A DNA stretch of 32,965 bases, from assembly GCA_964503685.1 (NCBI GenBank), contig CAZDAW010000033.1, positions 1 to 32,965 on the forward strand. The letters are read 5' to 3'. The DNA comes from CAZDAW01 sp964503685 (GTDB lineage: Bacteria; Chloroflexota; Anaerolineae; Anaerolineales; Anaerolineaceae). The position numbers and the translations under genes are program-made. Positions 26,781 through 32,965 of the stretch are shown one piece after another. Numbering within the stretch: the first letter of the stretch is position 1; each line of letters opens with the position of its first letter. The notes below the pieces were generated by a model, which made no database searches, had not been told where the DNA came from, and saw nothing but the letters and a program-made list of their open reading frames with translations.

Positions 26781-26815
26781 CTGATCGCACATTATATCAA
26801 TGTAGTATCTGATCG
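26781..26815 (-). promoter_or_regulatory. Candidate promoter and repeat operator of the receiver-less regulator
   Basis: On the minus strand TATAAT (26796-26791) lies about 78 bp before the regulator's ATG. It sits in ACATT-N5-AATGT (26789-26803) and is flanked by two identical copies of CTGATCG (26781-26787 and 26809-26815), 28 bp apart. Such repeats around a -10 box suggest a regulator site, possibly autoregulation. No good -35 box is visible. Confidence 0.4.
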
Positions 26816-27014
26816 GAAAGGCAGCAGCGCATAAGATTGCCTGCCATTGTACCCTGAATCGTTTGTGGAAAATTCTCTGATAAAATATAAAAAATCGTTT
26901 TATTCATTCGGCGTTTTAATAAAATATCTAAAATTAACAGAGCACCATTAAAATTGCAACCAATGTTCAGGTTGTTTAATTATACCTTGAATCTTAAAAA
27001 ATTGTCTGGTATTT

Positions 27015-27186
27015 TCTTTAAGATATAGGGCAATCGCATCTTGATGATTTCATAGGAATGGATTTCGGAAAAAGGCCCAACACGAGAACTTATTTCCATC
27101 TTACGGGTAAATTATTGACTATTCGGAAGGTACCTTCCTACTTTTAAGAATAAATTGGTCATGATGTAATCGCCCTGTCTTTAAGA
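27015..27186. ncRNA. Candidate structured RNA or long imperfect inverted repeat
   Basis: The segment 27015-27040 (TCTTTAAGATATAGGGC...CATC) and the reverse complement of 27163-27186 (TCTTAAAGACAGGGC...CATC) match at 19 of 24 aligned positions, with one 2-base gap. Between them lies a second nested stem: TGAC (27116-27119) with GTCA (27158-27161), TATTC (27120-27124) with GAATA (27148-27152), and GGAAG (27125-27129) with CTTCC (27134-27138). Nested pairing on this scale in a 172-nt gene-free stretch suggests a folded RNA. No family such as 6S RNA could be assigned, and a decayed mobile-element end is an alternative. Confidence 0.35.
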
Positions 27187-27195
27187 GATTTTAAG

Positions 27196-27224
27196 TTGCG
27201 TCCAGTTCTTCGCCGTGTTAGAAT
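27196..27224 (+). promoter_or_regulatory. Sigma-70-type promoter of the BFN gene
   Basis: TTGCGT (27196-27201), a 17-bp spacer and TAGAAT (27219-27224) give an expected transcript start near 27231, 40 bases before the ATG. The leader contains a perfect 7-bp hairpin TACCTAT/ATAGGTA (27240-27258, loop TCAGT) ending two bases before the GGAGGAG ribosome site, where it could influence translation. Confidence 0.6.
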
Positions 27225-27270
27225 TAAGAAAGAAGACCTTACCTATTCAGTATAGGTATTGGAGGAGTCG

Positions 27271-27840
27271 ATGTTAAATGCAGTTGAAGTCGTTATTGAT
27301 AGCGTTCGCGTCAGCCTGACTTCTCAACAACGAATAGTTGTTTTGCGTGAAGTTGACAATGAGCGTTATTTGCCCATTTGGATTGGGCCTTATGAAGCCG
27401 AATCTATCACAATAGCCCTTCAAGAAGTAGAAGTAGCACGTCCCCTGACGCATGATCTCTTGAAAAACACGATTAACGCACTAAACGCTCGTGTATTACG
27501 AGTTGAAGTACTGGCTTTAAGAGATGATGTGTTTTATGGGAATATTGTACTGGAAATTGACGGGAATGAGATGAGTATCGACTCGCGCCCATCTGACGCT
27601 CTGGCGCTTGCTGTTCGCACACACGTACCCATACAGGTATCTCGCGAAGTCATGGAAGCTGCTGGAATCATCCCGGAAAAAGATATTCAGGATCAGAAAA
27701 CGCCTCCATCCGATATGACAACTTCTGATGAACCACTTAGCAAAGCCGGGGAGGAACGCCTTTCTGTATTTGAAGATTTCCTGGAAAAATTGGATCTTGA
27801 TGATTCACTTGATGAAGAAGAGGATGATAAAGGGAAATAA
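27271..27840 (+). CDS. Bifunctional nuclease (BFN, DUF151) domain protein
   Basis: This 189-residue protein has a complete BFN domain over residues 1-130: VRVSLTSQQRIVVLRE, LPIWIGPYEAESITIALQ, RPLTHDLLKNTI, VLEIDGNEMSIDSRPSDALA and AVRTHVPIQVS are family landmarks. The last 60 residues form an acidic, low-complexity tail (LDLDDSLDEEEDDKGK). BFN proteins from plants have reported DNase/RNase activity; the role of bacterial members is not settled. The ATG at 27271, with GGAGGAG upstream, is preferred over a TTG four codons earlier. The gene has its own promoter and a strong terminator after it. Confidence 0.88.
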   Translation: MLNAVEVVIDSVRVSLTSQQRIVVLREVDNERYLPIWIGPYEAESITIALQEVEVARPLTHDLLKNTINALNARVLRVEVLALRDDVFYGNIVLEIDGNEMSIDSRPSDALALAVRTHVPIQVSREVMEAAGIIPEKDIQDQKTPPSDMTTSDEPLSKAGEERLSVFEDFLEKLDLDDSLDEEEDDKGK

Positions 27841-27862
27841 AATTTCCAATTGCCTGAGGATT

Positions 27863-27905
27863 AGCCGGGGTTTACCATAATTTTCAGTCGGTTACCCCGG
27901 TTTTT
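27863..27905 (+). terminator. Intrinsic terminator between the BFN gene and dnaB
   Basis: CCGGGGT (27865-27871) pairs with ACCCCGG (27894-27900), with an inner ACC/GGT pair, and the 3' arm is followed by TTTTT (27901-27905). It ends 36 bp before the dnaB ATG. No good promoter is visible between it and dnaB, so dnaB may depend partly on readthrough. Confidence 0.8.
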
Positions 27906-27941
27906 AGTTCTGGCGAATAGGCGGAATGTGGATCAATCATT

Positions 27942-29327
27942 ATGAGTGACGTCGTTTTTGAAGAATCAGAAAATCAAATGACAGACGGACAGTCTGTTCT
28001 TTACAGCCGAGAAGCTGAAGAAGCCATCATTGGAGCGATTTTAATTAACCCTGAAACATATTACGAGGTCGCTCAATTTCTTCAAGGCGACGACTTTTTC
28101 ATTCAACGGAATAAGTGGATATGGGAGTCGTTCACCCATCTCCATGAACAACGAACCCCTATTGACTACCTGACAGTCGCTGAAGACCTGGAACGTGCCA
28201 ACCATCTGGCAGAAATCGGCGGTCCCGCTTATTTAACTGCCATGATCAACCAGGTTCCAACTTCTCTTCACGCCGAGGCTTACGGGCATATTGTAGAGCA
28301 GATGGCTATCCGACGCCGGATGCTGACAGCAGCTAACCAGATTGCCAAGCTGGCTTATCAAAAGGAAACATCGATTGAAACAGTCGTAGATGAATCCGAA
28401 AAGGTGATCTTCAGCGTCAGTGAACGCCGCCTGAAGCATGACCTCCAACCCATCCAGCAAGTACTCAGCGATTATTACGACCGTATCGACTGGTTATCGC
28501 AACGCACCAGCGAGATTTTTGGTGTGCCCACTGGTTTCATTGATCTGGATCGTTTGTTAGGCGGCCTTCAGCAATCCGATCTATTGATCATTGCCGGCCG
28601 TCCGGGCATGGGTAAAACCGGCTTCTTGCTCTCAATTGCAAAAAATGCCGCTCAAATTCACAAAAAACACGTGGCGATTTTCTCGCTGGAAATGTCTAAC
28701 GAACAATTGGTGCAGCGTTTGATCGCTCAGGAAACCGGCATCGACTCTCAACGCCTGCGAACAGGAAAATTGAATGACGATGAGTGGCCCCTATTTGCGC
28801 AAGCGATTGAAGCACTCAGTGATACGAAAATTTTTTTGGATGATACACCGGCGATTACACCGCTGCAACTTCGCACCAAGTGCCGGCGTTTGCACCTGGA
28901 ATATCACCTTGATCTAATTCTCGTGGATTACCTTCAATTGATGAGCGGCGAGAGTCGCAACGAAAACCGGGTGCAAGAAGTATCCTATATCTCAAGGAAT
29001 CTGAAGGTTCTGGCACGCGAGTTGAATGTGCCGGTTCTTGCTGCAGCGCAGTTATCCCGCGCTGTAGAACAACGTTCGGATAAATTACCCGTTCTTTCCG
29101 ATTTGCGAGAATCAGGTAGTCTCGAACAGGATGCAGATATCGTCATGTTCATCCATCGGCCAGATGCTTATGAGAAAGATACAATGAAACAAAATCTGGC
29201 GCAAATTATTGTTGCCAAACATCGTAACGGCCCCACCCATTCTGGCATTGAACTTGTTTTTCGAAAAAACCTGGCGAAATTCGAAAACGCCGCCAGGGTG
29301 GAAGATCCTTATCACAAAGGCGCTTAA
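27942..29327 (+). CDS. dnaB: Replicative DNA helicase DnaB
   Basis: This 461-residue protein has the full DnaB plan. The N-terminal domain (about 18-120) has SREAEEAIIGAILINPE and FFIQRNKWIWESF. A linker helix follows. The RecA-like domain starts at about residue 195 with GVPTGFIDLDRLLGGLQQSD, Walker A GRPGMGKTG (Lys225), FSLEMSNEQLVQRL, Walker B LILVDYLQLMSG, and the terminal LRESGSLEQDADIVMFIHRP. No intein interrupts it. It unwinds DNA as a hexamer ahead of the replisome. The DnaD-like and DnaC-like genes follow directly, placing helicase and loading factors together. An alternative ATG at 27978 is possible; the ribosome site at 27942 is weak. Confidence 0.97.
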   Translation: MSDVVFEESENQMTDGQSVLYSREAEEAIIGAILINPETYYEVAQFLQGDDFFIQRNKWIWESFTHLHEQRTPIDYLTVAEDLERANHLAEIGGPAYLTAMINQVPTSLHAEAYGHIVEQMAIRRRMLTAANQIAKLAYQKETSIETVVDESEKVIFSVSERRLKHDLQPIQQVLSDYYDRIDWLSQRTSEIFGVPTGFIDLDRLLGGLQQSDLLIIAGRPGMGKTGFLLSIAKNAAQIHKKHVAIFSLEMSNEQLVQRLIAQETGIDSQRLRTGKLNDDEWPLFAQAIEALSDTKIFLDDTPAITPLQLRTKCRRLHLEYHLDLILVDYLQLMSGESRNENRVQEVSYISRNLKVLARELNVPVLAAAQLSRAVEQRSDKLPVLSDLRESGSLEQDADIVMFIHRPDAYEKDTMKQNLAQIIVAKHRNGPTHSGIELVFRKNLAKFENAARVEDPYHKGA

Positions 29328-29357
29328 GTTTTTCATTTTTTGATTTCAGGCGTACTT

Positions 29358-30062
29358 ATGCCAAAATTTTCCGGTTTTCCAGCAGGCAAGGTCCAATTCA
29401 TTTCCTTACCAGGGCCATTCTTCAGCGACCTGCTGCCAGATATTGACAACCTGGAGGAGCTTAAAGTTACACTCTATGCCTTTTGGTATCTTAATCATCA
29501 GGAAGGCGAATTCCGTTATTTTCGTCTGGGAGATATAACCCGCGACCGGCGTTTTATGAATAGCCTGGGGCAATCAAAGCAAGACGCCCTGGCTGCTCTA
29601 AAAGATGCGATCCAGCGAGCTGTCGAAAGAGGCACACTCCTGACCACACAAGTCGAATTCGAAAAAGGTATTGAGCCGATTTATTGTTTAAATACGCCGC
29701 GCGGCCGGGCTGCAATTCAAGCCATAGAACGCGGAGAATGGCGTAATCCGGTTAATCGCCCGGCGCCTGTTGAATTGGGAATGGAACGTCCAAATATCTA
29801 CCGGCTATACGAGCAGAATATCGGCCCGCTGACGCCTTTACTGGCAGATGCCTTGAAAGAAGCGGAAGAATCATATCCCGCTGACTGGATCGAAGATGCC
29901 GTGCGTATCGCGGTCGAAAACAATGTTCGCCGGTGGCGCTATGTTGAAGCCATATTGCGCTCCTGGCAAGAAGAAGGTCGAGATGAGCAAAATCGAAGAG
30001 ACACTCAAAAAGATCGCCGCCGCTACATCGAAGGAAAATTCGCCGACTTCATTGAGCACTAA
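29358..30062 (+). CDS. DnaD-domain primosome protein
   Basis: From the ATG at 29358 the product has 234 residues. The N-terminal half (about 1-120) looks like a winged-helix region (LKVTLYAFWYLNHQ, RFMNSLGQSKQDALAALKDAI). Residues about 146-212 are a DnaD C-terminal (DnaB_2-type) domain: IYRLYEQNIGPLTPLLADAL, 'WIEDAVRIAVENNVRRWRYV', ILRSWQEEGRDE. DnaD and DnaB proteins of Firmicutes remodel origin DNA and recruit the helicase loader. This gene sits between dnaB and a DnaC-like loader, which supports the same job. The last 80 bases overlap the loader gene in another frame. The reading frame opens at a TTG at 29340; the ATG with AGG nearby is preferred. Confidence 0.85.
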   Translation: MPKFSGFPAGKVQFISLPGPFFSDLLPDIDNLEELKVTLYAFWYLNHQEGEFRYFRLGDITRDRRFMNSLGQSKQDALAALKDAIQRAVERGTLLTTQVEFEKGIEPIYCLNTPRGRAAIQAIERGEWRNPVNRPAPVELGMERPNIYRLYEQNIGPLTPLLADALKEAEESYPADWIEDAVRIAVENNVRRWRYVEAILRSWQEEGRDEQNRRDTQKDRRRYIEGKFADFIEH

Positions 30063-31419
30063 TCCTGGTACGCAATTTCAACGCAACCCCGACTTACCAG
30101 GAGACCCGAATTGTCCTATTTGCGGCGGTGTGGGTTATATTCATAAAGACCTGCCAATCAACCACCCTGACTTTGGCAAATTGGAAATTTGCAGTTGCCG
30201 GACAAAACAAATCAGCAGGACAGTCTTCGAACGGTTATATACTTACAGCAACCTGGATCAATTATCACATCTGACATTTGATACATTCAAAGTACATGGC
30301 CGGGTCGGTTTAAGCCCATCACAGGCAGCTTCACTTGAACGGGCTTATAACCACGCCCGACAGTTTGCCTCTTCTCTGAGTGGATGGCTTTTAATTTCCG
30401 GTGGGTATGGATGTGGAAAAACGCATCTGGCAGCAGCAATTGCCAATGAGGCTGTCTCCTTGGGCGTTCCCTCCCTGTTTCTAACCGCGCCTGATCTGCT
30501 GGACTGGTTACGGATGTCATTTGATGATGATACTTCTTTTGCCGATCGATTCGAAGAGATACGAAATATAAAATTGCTCGTTTTGGATGATTTTGGGACA
30601 CAAAATGCAACTCCCTGGGCGCAAGAAAAACTGTTTCAAATCTTGAATTACCGTTACATCAACCACCTTCCGCTAGTAATCACCACCAACCTCTCCCTTG
30701 AGGAAATTGATGGACGCATTCGTTCGCGTTTACAAGACCCCGAACTGGTAACAACTGTACGCATTCTGGCCACTGATTATCGCCGGCCAACTGATGACAC
30801 GGGACACCCGGAATTATCTTCTCTGGGTTTACATACCAACCAGACATTCGGGAGCTTTAATCTGCGTCAGGGTGAAGGAATCGGACAGGAAGAACTTAGA
30901 GGGCTAGAAAAAGCCTACCAGAGCGCCAAGGCATTTGCCGAGAGGCCGCAAGGCTGGATCGTAATAACCGGCGGATCTGGTTGCGGCAAAACACACCTGG
31001 CTGCTGCAATTGGTAATTATCAGGCCGGTCTGGGTTACCCTCCCCTTTTTGTCGTCGTCTCGGATTTATTGGATCATCTGCGCGCCACGTTTAACCCTAA
31101 CAGCATGGTAGGATTCGATCGCCGCTTTTATGAAGTACGGACAGCGCCCCTGCTGATCCTTGATGATCTCGGCGCTCAATCTTCAACCCCATGGGCGCGT
31201 GAGAAACTTTACCAGTTGTTGGATCACCGTTACAGCGCCCAGCTTCCGACCGTCATTACCACAATAGATACGATCGAAAATATGGATACCCGAATCCAAA
31301 CGAGAATACTGGACACCCGTCTATGCAAAATTTATGCAATCGTGGTTCCGCCTTACCGGGCCAGCAGTGGAACAGTCGATAATGGGCGAAAGAAACCGCG
31401 TAAAAGAGGCGGGTACTAG
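29983..31419 (+). CDS. Helicase-loader-like protein with two tandem DnaC/IstB-type AAA+ domains
   Basis: From the ATG at 29983 (AAGAAGG upstream) the product has 478 residues. An N-terminal zinc-binding motif Cys44-x2-Cys47...Cys70-x-Cys72 resembles that of DnaC/DnaI loaders. Two AAA+ modules follow. Module 1 has GGYGCGKTHLA (Lys146), LLVLDDFG (Asp202-Asp203), VITTNLS and RIRSRLQD. Module 2 has GGSGCGKTHLA (Lys336), LLILDDLG (Asp394-Asp395), VITT and RIQTRILD. Both have intact ATP-binding and hydrolysis motifs, and the modules align closely (ATPWAQEKLFQIL versus STPWAREKLYQLL), pointing to an internal duplication. Loaders of this family are normally single-module. The context (dnaB, DnaD-like) implies helicase loading, but IstB-like transposition helpers share the fold. 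Confidence 0.85.
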   Translation: MSKIEETLKKIAAATSKENSPTSLSTNPGTQFQRNPDLPGDPNCPICGGVGYIHKDLPINHPDFGKLEICSCRTKQISRTVFERLYTYSNLDQLSHLTFDTFKVHGRVGLSPSQAASLERAYNHARQFASSLSGWLLISGGYGCGKTHLAAAIANEAVSLGVPSLFLTAPDLLDWLRMSFDDDTSFADRFEEIRNIKLLVLDDFGTQNATPWAQEKLFQILNYRYINHLPLVITTNLSLEEIDGRIRSRLQDPELVTTVRILATDYRRPTDDTGHPELSSLGLHTNQTFGSFNLRQGEGIGQEELRGLEKAYQSAKAFAERPQGWIVITGGSGCGKTHLAAAIGNYQAGLGYPPLFVVVSDLLDHLRATFNPNSMVGFDRRFYEVRTAPLLILDDLGAQSSTPWAREKLYQLLDHRYSAQLPTVITTIDTIENMDTRIQTRILDTRLCKIYAIVVPPYRASSGTVDNGRKKPRKRGGY

Positions 31420-31435
31420 TTCAGAAAAATGCCGC

Positions 31436-31463
31436 TTGACAATTTAACTCAAGCTGATATAAT
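31436..31463 (+). promoter_or_regulatory. Consensus sigma-70 promoter of the NAD salvage operon
   Basis: A perfect TTGACA (31436-31441) and a perfect TATAAT (31458-31463) are separated by 16 bp. The expected start is near 31470, giving a leader of about 78 bases before the nicotinamidase ATG. A promoter this strong is normally held in check by a repressor. Confidence 0.85.
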
Positions 31464-31464
31464 A

Positions 31465-31479
31465 GTGTAAATAATACAC
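31465..31479. promoter_or_regulatory. Operator copy 1, GTGTA-N5-TACAC
   Basis: GTGTAAATAATACAC lies directly after the -10 box and covers the transcription start, an ideal repressor position. The same 15-bp plan recurs at 31519-31533. In the context of NAD salvage genes an NrtR-type or other NAD-sensing repressor is the likely binder; its identity is inferred, and its gene is not in the window. Confidence 0.65.
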
Positions 31480-31506
31480 AAAGCGGCGCGAGACCGCTTT
31501 AGTTTT
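31480..31506 (+). terminator. Hairpin between the two operators, attenuator candidate
   Basis: AAAGCGG (31480-31486) pairs perfectly with CCGCTTT (31494-31500) around a 7-nt loop, followed by AGTTTT. The short T run makes it a weak terminator at most. It lies in the leader between the two palindromic sites. Confidence 0.4.
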
Positions 31507-31516
31507 CCCACATAAA

Positions 31517-31535
31517 TAGTGTAATATTTACACTA
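31517..31535. promoter_or_regulatory. Operator copy 2, perfect 19-bp palindrome
   Basis: TAGTGTAA-TAT-TTACACTA is a perfect inverted repeat with the same GTGTA-N5-TACAC core as copy 1, centred 54 bp downstream. It ends one base before the AGAGG ribosome site of the nicotinamidase gene. Confidence 0.65.
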
Positions 31536-31547
31536 ATAGAGGTTTAT

Positions 31548-32258
31548 ATGCCTGATAACTCCTTCTCCGTTCAAGCGCAGACTTTTGTCAACTACCTGAC
31601 ATATTGGCAAAGCCACCTACCTTCCCTTGCTTTACACCAAGCCATTACTGAACCGAAATGCACCGCAATCCTGTCAATCGATGTAACCAATGGTTTCTGT
31701 TATGAGGGGCCACTCGCCAGCCCGCGTGTCCAATTAATTATTGCGCCAATCGTTGCACTGTTCAAAAAAGCATGGGAAATGGGACTTCGTTCAATCCTAT
31801 TGCTTCAGGATACTCACGACCCTCAAGCTGTCGAATTTTCACAATGGCCGCCGCATTGTGTCGCGGGTACAAGCGAAGCAGAGCCCGTTCCAGAAATTAA
31901 AACCCTGCCATTCTATGAACAGATCAAAATTTTTCCAAAAAACTCAATCAATCCGGCTCTCAATACGGAATTACCGGAATGGATTATGAATCACCCGGAA
32001 ATAGAGACCTATATAATAGTCGGAGACTGTACTGACCTGTGTACCTACCAACTGGCAATGTATTTACGCACAGACGCCAATGCGCGGCAGATTAAACGGC
32101 GAATCATTTTGCCTGAAAATTGTGTCAACACTTACGACATACCAGTCGAAACTGCCCGGCAATCAAACCTCATGCCACACCCCGGCGACTTTATGCATGC
32201 GTTTTTCCTATACCACATGGCATTGAATGGGATTGAAGTCGTCCGAAATATAAGTTAA
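31548..32258 (+). CDS. Nicotinamidase-like cysteine hydrolase (isochorismatase family)
   Basis: This 236-residue protein has the cysteine-hydrolase triad: Asp45 (SIDVTNGF), Lys131 (IFPKNS) and Cys165 (GDCTDLCT). Metal ligands typical of nicotinamidases are visible in QDTHDP and PPHCVAGT. It should convert nicotinamide to nicotinate. The gene directly after it encodes nicotinate phosphoribosyltransferase, the next step of NAD salvage, which supports this substrate over isochorismate. The symbol pncA is a reasonable guess but is left blank, since the sequence is longer and more divergent than classic PncA. AGAGG precedes the ATG. Confidence 0.85.
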   Translation: MPDNSFSVQAQTFVNYLTYWQSHLPSLALHQAITEPKCTAILSIDVTNGFCYEGPLASPRVQLIIAPIVALFKKAWEMGLRSILLLQDTHDPQAVEFSQWPPHCVAGTSEAEPVPEIKTLPFYEQIKIFPKNSINPALNTELPEWIMNHPEIETYIIVGDCTDLCTYQLAMYLRTDANARQIKRRIILPENCVNTYDIPVETARQSNLMPHPGDFMHAFFLYHMALNGIEVVRNIS

Positions 32259-32290
32259 CGAACAATTACGAATATCATCATGGAGACAAA

Positions 32291-32965
32291 ATGAGCATCT
32301 TTGATGGTCAACGGTTAACAAACACAACATTCAAGCTCGATATCGAGCGCATGCGTCGCGGCTGGTACACAGATAAATATTTTAATAATATTTGCTACAT
32401 GCTCACCACCCTTGCAGCAGAGAATACGTGCTATCAAGGAAAAGATCATCGTTTACCGCCGGGCATACCCTTTGGCGGCATTAAGAATGGCGACATCGAA
32501 GTAGAAATGCAGTGGTTTACCCGTCGCCCTGGTAAAACAATCATCGTTGGAGTCGATAAAGCGTTGGAAATGTTACGACATTGTACGGGGTATTGGGAAG
32601 GAGATAACTTCATCGAAACTGCTGACAACTTGGAAGTCGAAGCCGTGCAGGACGGATCGGTGGTGTACTATAATGGAGACCCGTTGCAAATCGAGCCTGT
32701 CATCCGTGTACGGGGTCGTTACCGTGATTTTGGCATTCTCGAAACGCCAACCCTCGGCATTCTGACACGCGCCAGCCGGGTTGCAACAAATGTCTATGAA
32801 ACGCTGGTCGCCGCCAGAGGGAAACCGGTTCTGTTTTTTCCGGCGCGTTTTGATTTACACGAAGTGCAGGCGGCAGACGGCTATGCATACAATATAGCCG
32901 TCCAACGTTTTAATCTAGACTATGCGCACAAACTGGGGCCTTTCATTTCAACCGATGCACAAGGC
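32291..32965 (+). CDS. Nicotinate phosphoribosyltransferase, 5' part
   Basis: Translation from the ATG at 32291 (GGAG upstream) stays open for 225 codons to the window edge, so the gene is cut at its 3' end. The product begins MSIFDGQRLTNTTFKLDIER and has MRRGWYTDKYFNNICYML near the start, the R-x-G-x-Y-x-D-x-Y substrate-loop pattern of NAPRT-type enzymes. A beta-rich N-terminal domain follows (GDIEVEMQWFTRRPGKTIIV), then LETPTLGILTRASRVATNVY and PVLFFPARFDLHEVQAADGY. It makes nicotinate mononucleotide from nicotinate and PRPP. It lies 32 bp after the nicotinamidase gene under the same twin-operator promoter. Confidence 0.88.
   Translation, partial: MSIFDGQRLTNTTFKLDIERMRRGWYTDKYFNNICYMLTTLAAENTCYQGKDHRLPPGIPFGGIKNGDIEVEMQWFTRRPGKTIIVGVDKALEMLRHCTGYWEGDNFIETADNLEVEAVQDGSVVYYNGDPLQIEPVIRVRGRYRDFGILETPTLGILTRASRVATNVYETLVAARGKPVLFFPARFDLHEVQAADGYAYNIAVQRFNLDYAHKLGPFISTDAQG

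Larger units (their letters stand above)
26714..27270. other. Intergenic region rich in inverted repeats
   Basis: These 557 bp between the divergent regulator and the BFN gene hold no credible reading frame. Reading from the left: a minus-strand TATAAT with flanking direct repeats (26781-26815), a short hairpin CAACC/GGTTG (26957-26974), an AT-rich hairpin ATCTTAAA/TTTAAGAT (26991-27024), a long imperfect inverted repeat (27015-27040 with 27163-27186) enclosing a 14-bp palindrome, a sigma-70 promoter (27196-27224), and a 7-bp hairpin in the leader (27240-27258). Each is listed or discussed separately. Confidence 0.7.

Noticed and set aside
26714..27270. tRNA or rRNA gene in the long intergenic gap
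   Set aside because: No cloverleaf, no GTTC-type T-loop and no rRNA-like segment was found when reading both strands.
29896..29982. Upstream extension of the tandem loader by 29 codons
   Set aside because: It lies deep in the DnaD domain frame and gives an atypical Cys-rich start; the ATG at 29983 has the better ribosome site.

Overview
The window reads like a chromosomal segment of a Gram-negative-style member of the Chloroflexota, most likely class Anaerolineae. This is an inference from gene content, not from a marker gene: LGFP-like 'vQYFQ..R.E.H' secreted repeats, a System I (Ccm) cytochrome c maturation cluster with zinc-ribbon accessory proteins, DnaD-domain and DnaC-like primosome genes next to dnaB, and many lipoproteins with Pro/Thr-rich linkers. 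Base composition looks even, and no IS element, phage gene, tRNA, rRNA or CRISPR array was found.

Layout. (1) 1-3122: a cobalamin riboswitch with an intrinsic terminator, then a btuF-btuC-btuD vitamin B12 importer operon. (2) 3280-4233: a secreted LGFP-like protein with a strong, apparently leaderless promoter. (3) 4288-10052, minus strand: HD hydrolase (small-alarmone-hydrolase type), DNA polymerase I, and a large TPR protein, probably one operon. (4) 10127-18500, plus strand: an eleven-gene cytochrome c maturation operon, in order beta-sandwich/zinc-ribbon membrane protein, ccmE, ccmF, ccmH, ccmG-like thioredoxin, CcmI-like zinc-ribbon protein, lipoprotein, ccmA, ccmB, ccmC, ccmD (56 codons). 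CcmE is the CXXXY type, yet a CcmH with two extra cysteines is present. (5) 18690-26011: envelope and signalling genes: a vWA/SH3 lipoprotein, a polytopic GT-C-like membrane protein, a FemAB/BioF2-like acetyltransferase (minus), and a degenerate PP2C-like membrane protein. (6) 26048-26713, minus strand: an OmpR-type regulator whose receiver lacks the phospho-acceptor Asp. (7) 26714-27270: 557 bp without a gene, full of inverted repeats; it includes a candidate structured RNA and the promoter of the next gene. (8) 27271-31419: bifunctional-nuclease-domain protein, terminator, then dnaB, a DnaD-domain protein, and a loader-like protein with two DnaC/IstB-type AAA+ modules in one chain. (9) 31436 to the end: a consensus promoter with twin palindromic operators driving nicotinamidase and nicotinate phosphoribosyltransferase (cut by the window edge), an NAD salvage operon.

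How the genes work together. Four functional groups stand out: B12 import under riboswitch control, cytochrome c maturation, a replication-initiation set (dnaB, dnaD-like, tandem dnaC-like, with polA elsewhere), and NAD salvage. The most unusual items are the tandem AAA+ helicase-loader candidate, the mixed CcmE/CcmH chemistry, the phosphorylation-incompetent receiver, and the structured intergenic region at 27.0-27.2 kb.
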